Counted from the stretch's first letter, positions 10,008 through 18,994 are shown. The stretch: DNA of 64,000 nt from Streptomyces sp. ERV7 (GCF_001653515.1 NZ_LYOY01000051.1:1-64000), one strand, 5' to 3'. Translations and numbers: made by a program. Notes: generated from the letters alone by a model not told the origin.

Positions 10008-11218
10008 CTCTGCGACTCGCCTTCCTGGACGGGCAGTTCGGCCCGTACCCACCAGATCTCGCGGCCCTGCTCCGAGGGCTCGGGCCCCGACGCGAAGGTC
10101 CCGCCGAGCAGTACGGCCCGCTCCCGCATCCCCACGAGCCCCGCACCCGAGCCCGGCGCACGCGGCCCGGGACGCTCACCGTCACCGTACGGGCTGCTCA
10201 CCTCGACCGTCAGCGCCCGCCCGGTGTGCGCGAGCGCGGCGGTGACCGTGCCGGGGGAGGCGTGCTTGAGGGCGTTGGTCAGCGACTCCTGGACGATCCG
10301 GTACGCGGCGAGTTCGACGGGGGCGGGCAGCGCGGCCCCGGCCGGGCGCTCGTCCCGGAGCGTGAAGTCGAGTCCGCTGGAGGCGCCGTTGGTACGGGCC
10401 TGGGCGACCAGCGCGTCCAGCCCGGCGAGAGTGGGCGCGGCGGCCGGTTCGGTGGCGGCGCCGCTGTCCCGGAGCAGCCCGATCAGCCGGCGCATCTCGG
10501 CGAGCCCGTCCACGCTGTTCTCACGGATCACGGTGAGCGCCCGGCGGGTGGTGGCCGGCTCGTCGAGCGAGAGCGCCGCCGTGGAGTGGATCGCGATCGC
10601 CGAGAGGTGGTTGGCGACCATGTCGTGCAGCTCGCGGGCCATCCGGGCGCGCTCGGCCACCACCGCCTGGGCGCGGTCCATCTCGGCGAGCAGCGCCGTC
10701 TGCTCGGCGCGCAGGGTGGCCGCCTCGGCCGCGTCCCGGTGGTTGCGCACCAGGGCGCCGGTGGTGGCGGGCGCGAAGCAGACGAGGCCGGTGACGATGC
10801 CGAGGAGCAGGGCCTGGGGGGTGCGGAACCAGGCGAGGTAGCCGATGGTCGTGGTCACCGTGATCAGCCCGGTGGTGACCGGGATGCGGCGGGCCGCCGC
10901 CGGGGTGCCGTAGAGGACGGCGGCGTAGACGACGTCCGTGAACATCAGGACCGTCGCCAGGTTGCCCGAGGTGAACTGGTCGGCGACCACCGCGGCCGTA
11001 CCGCCGAGCAGGGCGATCCGCGGGCGGGTGCGGCGCAGCAGCTCCAGGGCCGCCATCGCGGTGAGCGGCACCAGCGTCCAGCCCCAGCGCAGGAGCCCGC
11101 TGCCCCCGGAGAACAGCCCGAGGGCCCACATCAGCAGACCGCCGGCCAGCCCGACGGCAGCGATGACGACGTCGAAGCGGTGGGGCCGGGGGAACGGGTT
11201 CACATACCCATGAAACAC
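10004..11218 (-). CDS. chiS: Sensor histidine kinase (DesK/NarX-type HisKA_3)
   Basis: 404 residues. Five or six membrane helices fill residues 18-165. The dimerisation/phosphotransfer helix then has ARELHDMVANHLSAIAIHS with the phosphorylatable His. A C-terminal HATPase follows (about 285-390: AAYRIVQESLTNALKHA, GAGLVGMRERAVLLGG). It autophosphorylates on His and passes phosphate to the response regulator encoded by the overlapping next gene. No separate extracellular sensing domain is present, so the signal is probably perceived in or at the membrane. Naming as chiS rests on synteny with chiC/chiR, not on a diagnostic residue. Confidence 0.88.
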   Translation of the reverse strand: MFHGYVNPFPRPHRFDVVIAAVGLAGGLLMWALGLFSGGSGLLRWGWTLVPLTAMAALELLRRTRPRIALLGGTAAVVADQFTSGNLATVLMFTDVVYAAVLYGTPAAARRIPVTTGLITVTTTIGYLAWFRTPQALLLGIVTGLVCFAPATTGALVRNHRDAAEAATLRAEQTALLAEMDRAQAVVAERARMARELHDMVANHLSAIAIHSTAALSLDEPATTRRALTVIRENSVDGLAEMRRLIGLLRDSGAATEPAAAPTLAGLDALVAQARTNGASSGLDFTLRDERPAGAALPAPVELAAYRIVQESLTNALKHASPGTVTAALAHTGRALTVEVSSPYGDGERPGPRAPGSGAGLVGMRERAVLLGGTFASGPEPSEQGREIWWVRAELPVQEGESQR

Positions 11219-11395
11219 GTGGTCGCGGCCCCGGGCGTCCTCGTACCGGGCGATCCGCCACTACATCGAAGGATGCAGTGGCGTTTCCTCAACGCCGACG
11301 ACGAGCGGGAGCGATCACGGGCCGACGCTGGAAGGGAGCCGGAAAAGGGAGCCCCGAAAGGGAGCCCGAAAGAGAGCCTGAGCGAGGAGAACGCC

Positions 11396-11845
11396 GTGAT
11401 CGTCACACTGATCGTCGTCTGCGAGGTCGGTTTCTGGGCGCTGCTGGCCGGTGGCCTGGCACTGCGCTACTTCGCGAAGATGCCCAGGGCGTCGGTGGCG
11501 GTGCTGCTCTGCGAGCCGCTGCTCGAACTGCTGCTCCTCGTCGTCACCGTGATCGACCTGAAGAACGGCGCCGAGCCGGACTGGAAGCACGGCCTCGCCG
11601 CCGTGTACATCGGCTTCTCGGTGGCGCTGGGCCACTCCATGGTGAAGTGGGGCGACGCCTGGTTCGCGTACCGCTTCGCGGGCGGGCCCCGTGGCGGGGC
11701 TGCTTCGCCGGGCGGGCACCAACCGGGTGCTCGTCGATCCCCGTCGCGAGGACGGCTCGGTGATCGAGGGCCGCGCCTTCGCGGCGGCCCCCGTCCCCAC
11801 CGGCACGCCCTGGTGACGTCGAGCCCCGCCCAGCGGCGGGGGTGA
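11396..11845 (+). CDS. Small integral membrane protein with a foreign-looking tail (probably broken)
   Basis: 149 residues from GTG 11396, which has GAGGAG six bases upstream; an earlier in-frame ATG at 11274 exists. Residues 1-70 contain two strong helices (VIVTLIVVCEVGFWALLAGG and a Leu/Val-rich one). A conserved-looking stretch follows, LKNGAEPDWKHGLAAVYIGF. After YRFAGGP near residue 96 the protein turns into an Arg/Pro/Gly-rich tail typical of an out-of-frame reading. In another frame the same DNA encodes a sensible C-terminus. My reading is that the gene was truncated by a deletion at about 11685-11690. Function unknown. Confidence 0.6.
   Translation: MIVTLIVVCEVGFWALLAGGLALRYFAKMPRASVAVLLCEPLLELLLLVVTVIDLKNGAEPDWKHGLAAVYIGFSVALGHSMVKWGDAWFAYRFAGGPRGGAASPGGHQPGARRSPSRGRLGDRGPRLRGGPRPHRHALVTSSPAQRRG
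11685..11816 (+). pseudogene. C-terminal remnant of an unidentified protein
   Basis: Frame +3 reads GLLRRAGTNRVLVDPRREDG followed by SVIEGRAFAAAPVPTGTPW and a stop. Codon use and composition are natural, unlike the tail in frame +2 over the same bases. It has no upstream start in its frame, so it looks like the 3' end of a gene whose body was deleted. I do not recognise the family. Confidence 0.45.
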
Positions 11846-11859
11846 CGCGAGAAACGAGC

Positions 11860-11892
11860 GGTGCCCGGACCCCTTGTGGGGGTCCGGGCACC
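11860..11892. terminator. Bidirectional terminator between convergent genes
   Basis: A 14-bp stem pairs 11860-11873 with 11879-11892 around a five-base loop and is followed by TTT. It lies between the convergent membrane gene and the metallopeptidase. Confidence 0.8.
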
Positions 11893-11920
11893 TTTCACGT
11901 TCCAGTCAGCCGCCTGACCG

Positions 11921-13960
11921 TCAGAACGTGAGCTTGAAGTTGTCGATGTAGCCGGTGTCGATCCGCGCCTTGTCCTGGACCTTCAGCTTCCACGTGCCGT
12001 TGGCGACCTCCGAGGAGGCGTTGACGGTGTACGTGGTGTCGATGTTGTCCGTCGAGCCGCCGGTGCCCGTGGTCTTCAGCGAGTACACCGAACCGTCGGG
12101 CGCCACCAGGTCGATCTGGAGGTCACCGATGTAGGTGTGGACGATCTTGACGCCGACCTTGAGGGTGCTGGGCGCGTTGCCCGTGACACCGGAGACGGTG
12201 ACCGACGAGGTGACCGCCGCTCCCGGGGAGTCCGGGATGTTGACGTTGGTGCCGTTCTCGAAGACCTTGCCGCCGCCCGGGTCGCCGCCGTGGCGGGCGC
12301 CGACCGCGATGGCCGCCCACGCGTCGGTGATGTTGTTGACCTCGGCGCTGCCGGCACCGTACAGCTCGGTCGCCGCGGCGATCGTGCCGTCGCGGGCGCC
12401 CTTGTAGTCGGTGGACGAGTTGAACTTGGTGGTGAGCGCCTTGTACCAGATCAGCTGGGCCTTGTCGCGGCCGATGCCGGTGACCGGCAGACCGTCGGAG
12501 GTCGGCGAGTTGTAGGTCACGCCGTTGATGACCTTGGTGCCGCTGCCCTCGGAGGCCAGGTAGAACCAGTGGTTCGCGGGGCCCGAGGAGTAGTGGACGT
12601 CCAGGTTGCCGATGCCGGCGTACCAGCTGTCCTTGGAGCCGCCGTCCTTGCTCGGCTTGTCCATGTAGCGCAGCGGGGTGCCGTCGCCGTTGATGTCGAT
12701 CTTCTCGCCGATGAGGTAGTCGCCGACGTCGGAGCTGTTGTTGGCGTAGAACTCCACCGCGGTGCCGAAGATGTCCGAGGTCGCCTCGTTGAGGCCGCCG
12801 GACTCGCCGCTGTACTCCAGGCCCGCCGTGTTGGAGGTGACGCCGTGCGTCATCTCGTGGCCGGCCACGTCCAGCGAGGTCAGCGGGTCGTTGTTGCCCG
12901 AGCCGTCGCCGTACGTCATGCAGAAGCAGCTGTCGTCCCAGAACGCGTTGACGTACGCGTTGCCGTAGTGGACGCGGGAGTACGCGCCGACACCGTCGCC
13001 CTTGATGCCGCTGCGGCCGAAGACGTTCTTGTAGAAGTCCCAGGTCTCGCCCGCGCCGTAGGCGGCGTCGGCGCCCGCGGTGGCGGCGTTGGAGTTGGTG
13101 CCGTCGCCCCAGGTGTCGTTGGTCTGGGAGAAGAGCGTGCCGGTGCCGGACGACCCGTGGTTCAGGTTGTACGTCTTGTGGCCGCCGCGCCCGCCGTCGG
13201 TCAGCGTGTAATTCGAGCCCGACTGCGTGGTGCCGAGTGTGACCTGGCCGCTGTAGTGGGTGTTGCCGACACCGGTCTCGATGCCCTGCCACTGGTACAG
13301 CTTCGCGCCGGTCGCCGCGTCCGTGATGACGTGCAGCTGGTTCGGGGTGCCGTCCTCCTGCAGACCGCCGACGACCGTCTCGTACGCGAGGGTCGGCGTG
13401 CCCTTGGCCATCCAGACGACCTTGCGCGGGGCGCGGTCGGCGGTGGCCTTCTTGGCGCCCTTGTCAGCGGCGGCCGCGAGGGCCAGCTTCTGCGCGCCGG
13501 CCGGGCCCTGCTTGGCGGTGGTGGCGATGTTCTTCAGCTCGGCGCGGTTCGCCTTGAGCACGTTCTGGGTCTGGCCGCTCGGGGCGGTGTCGACGACGAG
13601 GTCGCCGCCGAGGACCGGCAGTCCGGCGTAGGTGCGCTCGTACCGCGTGTGCGTGGTGCCGTTCTGGTCCTTGGTCACATCGCGGACGGCGAGCTTCTCC
13701 TGCGCGCCGAGGCCGAGGTTCTTGGCGGTCTCCGCCGTCTTGGTGCCGGCCTGGCGTATGAGCTCGGCCCGCTGCGAGGGCGAGAGCTTGGCGGGCAGAG
13801 CGCCCGGGTTGCGTACGGCCTGCGCCTTGACGGCGTTGGCGGACGCGGAGTCGTCGGGACGTGCGCTGGCGCTGCCGGCCTGGACTCCGACGGTGAGCAT
13901 GGCGGCTGCGGAGAGCAGAGCGGCGGTGGCGGTGGCACGACGACGGTGCGTGGATCTCAC
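11921..13960 (-). CDS. Secreted M4 (thermolysin-family) neutral zinc metallopeptidase with C-terminal P-domain
   Basis: 679 residues from GTG at 13960, with AAGGAG seven bases upstream. Signal peptide 1-34 ends GSASA. The FTP/PepSY propeptide spans about 35-210. The M4 catalytic domain follows with the zinc site LDVAGHEMTHGVTS and the third ligand in GGLNEATSDIFG. The last 115 residues form a proprotein-convertase P-domain (from VNIPDSPGAAVTSSV). It is made as a pro-enzyme, removes its own propeptide outside the cell and digests proteins. A secreted inhibitor of the I36 class, known from the SMI prototype to block thermolysin-type enzymes, is encoded at 26230. Confidence 0.96.
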   Translation of the reverse strand: MRSTHRRRATATAALLSAAAMLTVGVQAGSASARPDDSASANAVKAQAVRNPGALPAKLSPSQRAELIRQAGTKTAETAKNLGLGAQEKLAVRDVTKDQNGTTHTRYERTYAGLPVLGGDLVVDTAPSGQTQNVLKANRAELKNIATTAKQGPAGAQKLALAAAADKGAKKATADRAPRKVVWMAKGTPTLAYETVVGGLQEDGTPNQLHVITDAATGAKLYQWQGIETGVGNTHYSGQVTLGTTQSGSNYTLTDGGRGGHKTYNLNHGSSGTGTLFSQTNDTWGDGTNSNAATAGADAAYGAGETWDFYKNVFGRSGIKGDGVGAYSRVHYGNAYVNAFWDDSCFCMTYGDGSGNNDPLTSLDVAGHEMTHGVTSNTAGLEYSGESGGLNEATSDIFGTAVEFYANNSSDVGDYLIGEKIDINGDGTPLRYMDKPSKDGGSKDSWYAGIGNLDVHYSSGPANHWFYLASEGSGTKVINGVTYNSPTSDGLPVTGIGRDKAQLIWYKALTTKFNSSTDYKGARDGTIAAATELYGAGSAEVNNITDAWAAIAVGARHGGDPGGGKVFENGTNVNIPDSPGAAVTSSVTVSGVTGNAPSTLKVGVKIVHTYIGDLQIDLVAPDGSVYSLKTTGTGGSTDNIDTTYTVNASSEVANGTWKLKVQDKARIDTGYIDNFKLTF

Positions 13961-14366
13961 GCGAACTCCTTCTGCGAGGGGGGTACCGGCGGCTGGGTGG
14001 GGCCGTCCGGGCGGAGCATGCGGAGCGGTGGTTCTTGGATCGGGGAGAGAGTGCCAGGAGTGACCTGCCGCTGTCAGGAGCGCGTCAAGAAGATGGCTGG
14101 AAATCGTTCGTTGTATGAAAGTTGGCGTTCGTTAAGCGGACGTTTCCTTTGTCAACGCCGTGTGTCCACTGAGCAGTTGGGGGCGTCACGATCGACGGGA
14201 GTGTCCGGATACGCACCCTGTCCCACCAGCACGAAAGGTGTCCATAGGGGGTGCGGAAGCCGCTCTCGACAATGGCCGCAATGCGACTCCGCACTTGCCG
14301 CCGCGGCTCCCGCCCGGCGTCCGCCTGGCGGACGGTGCGACGCGCACGGCGATGAGGTGTGACGGC
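13961..14366. promoter_or_regulatory. Upstream region of the metallopeptidase with 21-bp-spaced direct repeats
   Basis: About 400 bp without a credible gene. On the minus strand TTGACA occurs at 14155-14150. Downstream of it two exact AACGAACG octamers (plus-strand CGTTCGTT at 14105-14112 and 14126-14133) sit 21 bp apart, an operator-like arrangement. A second TTGACG lies at about 14090-14085. No confident -10 was found. Confidence 0.4.
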
Positions 14367-14395
14367 TACGGCGGCGGATCGGTTCCGCCGCCGTA
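14367..14395 (-). terminator. Terminator of the ABC exporter genes
   Basis: A perfect 12-bp stem pairs TACGGCGGCGGA (14367-14378) with 14384-14395 around a five-base loop. It lies just downstream of the ABC stop codon at 14406. Confidence 0.8.
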
Positions 14396-14405
14396 CTCCT
14401 TCCGG

Positions 14406-16271
14406 CTAGGCCAGGCTCTCCCGCCAGGCCCGGTGCAGATCCGCGAACCGGCCCGTTCCCGCGATGAGTTCGGCGGGGGAGCCGTCCTCGACGATGCGGC
14501 CGCGGTCCATCACCAGCACCCGGTCCGCGATCTCCACGGTCGACAGCCGGTGGGCGATGACGACGGCGGTACGGCCGCGCAGCACCGTGTGCATCGCGCG
14601 CTGGACCGCCCGTTCGCCCGGGATGTCCAGGGACGAGGTCGCCTCGTCGAGGATCAGCACCGCCGGGTCGGCGAGCAGCGCCCGGGCGAAGGCGACCAGC
14701 TGGCGCTGACCCGCCGAGATGCGCCCGCCCCGCTTGCGCACGTCCGTGTCGTAGCCGTCCGGCAGCAGGGTGATGAAGTCGTGCGCGCCGATCGCCTTCG
14801 CGGCCCGCTCGATCTCCTCGCGACTCGCCTCGGGGCGGCCGATGGCGATGTTGTCGGCGACCGTCCCGGAGAAGAGGAACGCCTCCTGGGTGACCATCAC
14901 GACCCCGCGCCGCAGCTCGGGCACGGCCAGCTCGCGCAGGTCGACGCCGTCGAGCAGCACCTCTCCCGTGGAGGGGTCGTAGAAGCGGGCGAGCAGCTTG
15001 GCGAGGGTGGACTTTCCCGCTCCGGTCGAGCCGACCACGGCCACGGTCTGCCCGGCCGGGATCGTCAGATCGAAGCGGGGCAGCACCTCCCCGCCGGTAC
15101 GGTACGAGAAGCCCACGCCCTCGAACACGACCTGGCGGCCCGGCAGTTCGCCCGGGCGCTCCGGCAGCGGCACCGGCCGTCCGGGCTCGGGCACGGTCGG
15201 CGTCTGGGCGAGCAGCCCGGCGATCTTCCCCAGCGAGGAGACGGCGGCCTCGTAGGAGTTGAGGAACATCCCGAGCCGGTCGATCGGGTCGTACAGCCGC
15301 CGCAGATAGAGCACGGCGGCGGCCAGCACACCGAGGGCGAGGGTGCCGTCGGCGACCCGGTAGGAGCCCCACAGCACCATCGCGGCGACGGCGGTGTTGG
15401 CCACCAGCCGCGAGCCCACCACGTACTGGGCCATCTCCAGGATCGCGTCGCCGTTGGTGCGCTCGTGCACCCGGTTGAGCTTCTGGAACTCCTCGTCGTT
15501 GGCGCGCTCGCGGCGGAACGCCTGGACCGGCCGGATGCCGTTGAGGGTCTCCGCGAACTTGACGATGACGGCCGCGATCGCCGTGGAGCGGGCGTCGAAC
15601 GCGCGCGAGGCGCGGCGCCGGTAGCGGCGGATCAGCAGGTGCAGCGGCGCGTACGAGGCGACCGCGAGCGCGCCGGTGCCCCAGTCCAGCCAGAGCAGCA
15701 TCACGCAGATGTACACGGCGGAGAGGACGACGCCGATGAGCTCCTGGAGCCCCTCGTTGAAGAGCTCGCGCAGCGACTCCACGTCGGAGGTGGAGCGGGA
15801 GATGAGCCGGCCCGAGGTGTAGCGCTCGTGGAAGTCCACGCTCAGCGCCTGCGCGTGCCGGAAGATCCGCCCGCGCAGATCGAGCAGCACGTCCTGGCCG
15901 ACGCGGGTGGAGGCGCTGATGAACGCGTACTGGAGCAGCCCGGCCCCCAGCGCGCAGACGAGGTACCCGGAGCCGACGGCGATCAGCGGCCCGTAGTCGT
16001 GCGCCCGGAACGCGGGCACGCCCCGGTCGATCGCGTACGCGACGAGCAGCGGCCCCGCCTGTACGGCGGCCTGCTGCAACAGGATGAGCAGCGCGGTGAC
16101 GACGACGCGCCGCCGCATGGGGCGCAGCAGGTCGAGCAGGAGGGCGCGGGTGGCGCCGGCGGCGGAGGGGAGTTCGTCGCGGTCGAAGGGGTCGGTGGGT
16201 GCCGGGCCGCCGCCCGGCCCTTGCGGTTCCTCCGGCTCGGCCTGCCGCTCCGCACCCAAGGTGGTGGTCAT
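14406..16271 (-). CDS. ABC exporter half-transporter (TMD-NBD), subunit with consensus Walker B
   Basis: 621 residues. A six-helix exporter membrane domain spans about 45-340. The NBD spans about 375-610: Walker A GSTGAGKS, Walker [12 protein letters not shown] with catalytic Glu, H-loop VIAHRLST. Its signature is degenerate, ISAGQ instead of LSGGQ. ATG at 16271 overlaps the stop of the upstream ABC gene as ATGA. In heterodimeric exporters of the BmrCD/TM287-288 type, one subunit supplies Glu and a poor signature and the other supplies Asp and a good signature. That is exactly the pattern with the neighbour. Substrate (drug, lipid or peptide) unknown. With its partner broken, function of the pair is doubtful. 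Confidence 0.93.
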   Translation of the reverse strand: MTTTLGAERQAEPEEPQGPGGGPAPTDPFDRDELPSAAGATRALLLDLLRPMRRRVVVTALLILLQQAAVQAGPLLVAYAIDRGVPAFRAHDYGPLIAVGSGYLVCALGAGLLQYAFISASTRVGQDVLLDLRGRIFRHAQALSVDFHERYTSGRLISRSTSDVESLRELFNEGLQELIGVVLSAVYICVMLLWLDWGTGALAVASYAPLHLLIRRYRRRASRAFDARSTAIAAVIVKFAETLNGIRPVQAFRRERANDEEFQKLNRVHERTNGDAILEMAQYVVGSRLVANTAVAAMVLWGSYRVADGTLALGVLAAAVLYLRRLYDPIDRLGMFLNSYEAAVSSLGKIAGLLAQTPTVPEPGRPVPLPERPGELPGRQVVFEGVGFSYRTGGEVLPRFDLTIPAGQTVAVVGSTGAGKSTLAKLLARFYDPSTGEVLLDGVDLRELAVPELRRGVVMVTQEAFLFSGTVADNIAIGRPEASREEIERAAKAIGAHDFITLLPDGYDTDVRKRGGRISAGQRQLVAFARALLADPAVLILDEATSSLDIPGERAVQRAMHTVLRGRTAVVIAHRLSTVEIADRVLVMDRGRIVEDGSPAELIAGTGRFADLHRAWRESLA

Positions 16272-17077
16272 CGCTTCTCCCCCTCGTCCTGTGCACCGGA
16301 CATCAGCCAGGCGTACTCGGTGTTGCCGCGCAGCAGTTCCTGATGGGTGCCGACGGCGGCGACGCGCCCGCCGGACAGCAGCGCCACCCGGTCGGCGAGC
16401 ATCACGGTCGACGGCCGGTGGGCGACGACCAGCGCGGTGGTCTCGCGCAGGACGTCGCGCAGAGCCGCCTCGACACGGGCCTCGGTGTGCACGTCGAGCG
16501 CGGAGAGCGGGTCGTCGAGCACCAGGAACCTGGGCCGCCCGACGACCGCCCGCGCCAGCGCGAGCCGCTGGCGCTGCCCACCGGAGAGGCTGAGCCCCTG
16601 CTCACCGACCTGGGTGTCGACGCCGTGCGGCAACTCCCGTACGAACCCGGCCTGCGCGACGCCCAGCGCGCGGTCGAGGTCCTCGGCCCTGCCGCCGCCC
16701 ATGAGAACGTTCTCACCCACCGAGGCGGAGAAGAGGGTCGGCTCCTCGAACGCCACGGCGACGAGCGCGCGGAGCTCTTCGCGCGGCATGGAGGCGATGT
16801 CGACCCCGTCGAGCGTGATCCGCCCCCCGGTGGCTTCGTACAGCCTCGGCACAAGGGCGGTGAGGGTGGTCTTCCCGGACCCCGTCCCCCCGACGACGGC
16901 CATGGTCTCGCCGCTGCGGATGTGCAGATCGATGTCGAGGAGGAGGGGCGGGCTGTCCGGCGGAGCGTCGGGGTAACGAAAGGCGACCCGATCGAACCGG
17001 ATCCCGAGGCCGGGGTCGGGGGTATGTCTGCGGGTCGTCTGTGGCTGGTCTCGCAGTTCCCCGCGCCCCTTGGGCAC
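16268..17077 (-). pseudogene. ABC exporter partner subunit reduced to its NBD (membrane domain deleted)
   Basis: Only the nucleotide-binding domain remains: [16 protein letters not shown], Walker A GGTGSGKT, signature LSGGQRQR, and Walker [13 protein letters not shown] with Asp in place of the catalytic Glu. A normal subunit has about 320 further N-terminal residues. Here, upstream of about 17020, the frame instead runs into translated intergenic-repeat sequence ([20 protein letters not shown]). The original start and all six helices are lost. The remaining frame is intact to a stop that overlaps the next gene, suggesting a recent event. It could still be translated but cannot form a canonical heterodimer. 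Confidence 0.88.
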
Positions 17078-17110
17078 ATCCAGCCCCTCCGGCGTTTGAG
17101 GAGCGGGGTC
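17026..17110. repeat. Composite of two intergenic repeat elements at a deletion junction (copy 4)
   Basis: 17030-17070 carries the familiar 'gtctgcgggtcgt..tggctggtctcgcagttccccgcgcccctt' element. Directly after it, 17082-17108 carries a second motif, CAGCCCCTCCGGCGTTTGAG plus GAGCGGG, which I recognise as common in Streptomyces intergenic DNA. The block separates two genes that have both lost their 5' ends. Confidence 0.75.
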
Positions 17111-17112
17111 CG

Positions 17113-17376
17113 ATGCGCCTGTCCAGCTCGGGCACCTTCCTCCACGGCAACTACTGGGGCGACCCCTCGGTGTTCGGCAACACCAACACCAGCCACGGCT
17201 GCGTGGGTCTGCGCGACGCGCGCGGCGCGGGCGACTCCTCGACCCCGGCGGCCTGGTTCTACGACCGCTCGCTCATCGGTGACGTGGTCATCGTGAAGAA
17301 CTCCAAGGACAAGCAGATCCAGCCCGACAACGGCCTCAACGGCTGGAACATGTCCTGGGCGGAGTGGACGAAGTAA
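17113..17376 (+). pseudogene. C-terminal fragment of an L,D-transpeptidase (YkuD domain)
   Basis: About 87 residues from ATG 17113, starting [20 protein letters not shown]. They include the YkuD active-site segment [13 protein letters not shown] with the catalytic Cys and its preceding His/Ser. Actinobacterial enzymes of this class make 3-3 peptidoglycan cross-links and are usually 380-420-residue lipoproteins with Ig-like domains before the YkuD domain. Here the signal peptide, Ig domains and first half of the catalytic domain are missing. DNA immediately upstream is the repeat block at 17026-17110. It is not expected to be exported or active. Confidence 0.85.
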
Positions 17377-17391
17377 CACCCCCCCTCGTGT

Positions 17392-17434
17392 GCGAAGGAC
17401 CCGGTGCTGTGACCAACGGCACCGGGTCCTTCGC
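17392..17434 (+). terminator. Terminator after the transpeptidase fragment
   Basis: A perfect 16-bp stem pairs 17392-17407 with 17419-17434 around an 11-base loop. It lies 16 bp after the TAA stop and upstream of the enoyl-CoA hydratase start. Confidence 0.85.
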
Positions 17435-17459
17435 CGTTAACGGCCACTAACCTGCTGCC

Positions 17460-18227
17460 ATGACTGTGACCCTCGAAGTCTCCGAAGGCGTCGGCACCCT
17501 CCGCCTGGACCGCCCCCCGATGAACGCCCTGGACATCGCGATCCAGGACCGGCTGCGCGAGCTCGCCGAAGAGGCCTCCCGGCGTGACGACGTACGCGCC
17601 GTGGTGATCTACGGCGGCGAGAAGGTGTTCGCGGCGGGCGCGGACATCAAGGAGATGCAGGCGATGGACCACGCCGCGATGGTGGTGCGGTCCCGCGCGC
17701 TCCAGGAGTCGTTCACCGCCGTCGCGCGCATCCCCAAGCCCGTCGTCGCCGCCGTCACGGGGTACGCGCTGGGCGGCGGCTGCGAGCTCGCGCTCTGCGC
17801 CGACATCCGGATCGCCGCCGACAACGCCAAGCTGGGCCAGCCCGAGATCCTGCTCGGCCTGATCCCGGGCGCGGGCGGCACCCAGCGCCTGTCCCGGCTG
17901 ATCGGCCCGTCCAAGGCCAAGGACCTCATCTTCACCGGCCGGATGGTCAAGGCGGACGAGGCGCTGGCGCTGGGCCTCGTCGACCGCGTGGTCGCGGCGG
18001 ACAAGGTGTACGAGGAGGCGCACGCCTGGGCGGCGAAGCTCGCCCAGGGCCCGGCGCTCGCGCTGCGCGCCGCCAAGGAGTCCATCGACGCGGGTCTGGA
18101 GACGGACATCGAGACCGGCCTCGCCATCGAACGGAACTGGTTCGCGGGGCTGTTCGCGACCGAGGACCGCGAGCGCGGGATGCGCAGCTTCGTCGAGGAG
18201 GGCCCGGGCAAGGCCAAGTTCCTCTGA
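17460..18227 (+). CDS. Enoyl-CoA hydratase/isomerase family protein
   Basis: 255 residues, the standard crotonase length. The oxyanion-hole segments are AAGADIKEM and GYALGGGCELALCADIRIA. Both catalytic glutamates of true hydratases appear to be present, one in GGGCELAL and one in GQPEILLGLIPGAGGTQRL. It should add water across trans-2-enoyl-CoA in fatty-acid or branched-chain acyl-CoA oxidation in the cytoplasm. ATG at 17460 starts the first conserved strand. It stands alone after a terminator; the next gene starts 264 bp on. The chain-length preference cannot be judged. Confidence 0.95.
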   Translation: MTVTLEVSEGVGTLRLDRPPMNALDIAIQDRLRELAEEASRRDDVRAVVIYGGEKVFAAGADIKEMQAMDHAAMVVRSRALQESFTAVARIPKPVVAAVTGYALGGGCELALCADIRIAADNAKLGQPEILLGLIPGAGGTQRLSRLIGPSKAKDLIFTGRMVKADEALALGLVDRVVAADKVYEEAHAWAAKLAQGPALALRAAKESIDAGLETDIETGLAIERNWFAGLFATEDRERGMRSFVEEGPGKAKFL

Positions 18228-18490
18228 CGGCACCCCGGTTGGCGGCGGGTCGGGACGGGCCGTACACCCTGCGGGTGGATTAGCCTGGCCTTAATGGAGC
18301 CTTAAGTACGACCGCGTCCGAACGCTTGGTGATCAGTCGATCGCGGCCCGTCATCGCAGCTCGTGAGCGGTTTGGGCGTGATCCACTGCCATCGGCATAT
18401 GCTGAACGAGCTCCCCGGAACCTCTGGTTCCGGGGGCCGTTTTCCCCGGGAACGGCCCCGGAGACGCCTCGGGGCGGCCATGATGGGGGC
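18228..18490 (+). promoter_or_regulatory. Leader with strong hairpin before the HATPase gene
   Basis: A 10-bp perfect hairpin at 18413-18435 (CCCCGGAACC-tct-GGTTCCGGGG) is followed by GCCGTTTT and a second weak stem. It could be a leader attenuator or terminator. Direct GCCTTAA repeats at 18288 and 18299 (11 bp apart) lie further upstream. No gene is credible here. Confidence 0.4.
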
Positions 18491-18994
18491 ATGGCGGGGC
18501 TGGAGGGTGTGGAACAACCGCGGCAGCGCGGCAGCGCGACCGCGGCTCGGTGGTCGCCGGCGGTCGAGGACGAACGGGCGCTCAAGGCACTGGAGTTGTT
18601 CGGCAACCCGACGGACGAAGAGGTACGGCTGCCGTCCCGGCCCGAGTCCGCGGCGACCGCGCGCCGGCTCACCCAGTGCGTGATACTGCGCCAGTGGGCG
18701 CTCTCCCCGGCCCTCGCGGAGCAGGCGATCCTGCTCGTCTCCGAGCTGGTCGGCAACGCCGTGCGGCACACCGGTGCCCGCGCCTTCGGGCTGCGGATGA
18801 TGAGACGTCGGGGCTGGATCCGGATCGAGGTGCGCGACCCCTCGCGCGGACTGCCCTGTCTGATGCCGGTCCACGAGATGGACACGAGCGGGCGCGGCCT
18901 CTTCCTCGTCGACAAGCTCTCCGACCGCTGGGGCGTGGATCTGCTGCCGCGCGGCAAGACCACCTGGTTCGAGATGCGGGTCGCCGACCGCTGA
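18491..18994 (+). CDS. ATP-binding regulatory kinase (RsbW/anti-sigma-type HATPase)
   Basis: 167 residues from ATG 18491 (GGGGG just upstream); an in-frame start at 18326 would add leader-like residues through the hairpin. A single HATPase_c fold carries the N-box in LLVSELVGNAVRHTGARAFG, IRIEVRDPSRGLP, and the lid TSGRGLFLVDKLSDRWGVDL. Streptomyces encodes dozens of these one-domain kinases, thought to bind or phosphorylate anti-sigma antagonists. No cognate antagonist is adjacent, so the partner is unknown. It is followed by a terminator at 19021-19064. Confidence 0.88.
   Translation: MAGLEGVEQPRQRGSATAARWSPAVEDERALKALELFGNPTDEEVRLPSRPESAATARRLTQCVILRQWALSPALAEQAILLVSELVGNAVRHTGARAFGLRMMRRRGWIRIEVRDPSRGLPCLMPVHEMDTSGRGLFLVDKLSDRWGVDLLPRGKTTWFEMRVADR

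Noticed and set aside
14085-14294. 69-residue minus-strand frame upstream of the M4 peptidase
   Set aside because: It crosses the probable promoter and repeat region and lacks protein-like features.
18326-18490. Longer N-terminus for the HATPase regulator
   Set aside because: The extension would be translated from a hairpin-rich leader; ATG 18491 has a better ribosome site and matches the family's length.
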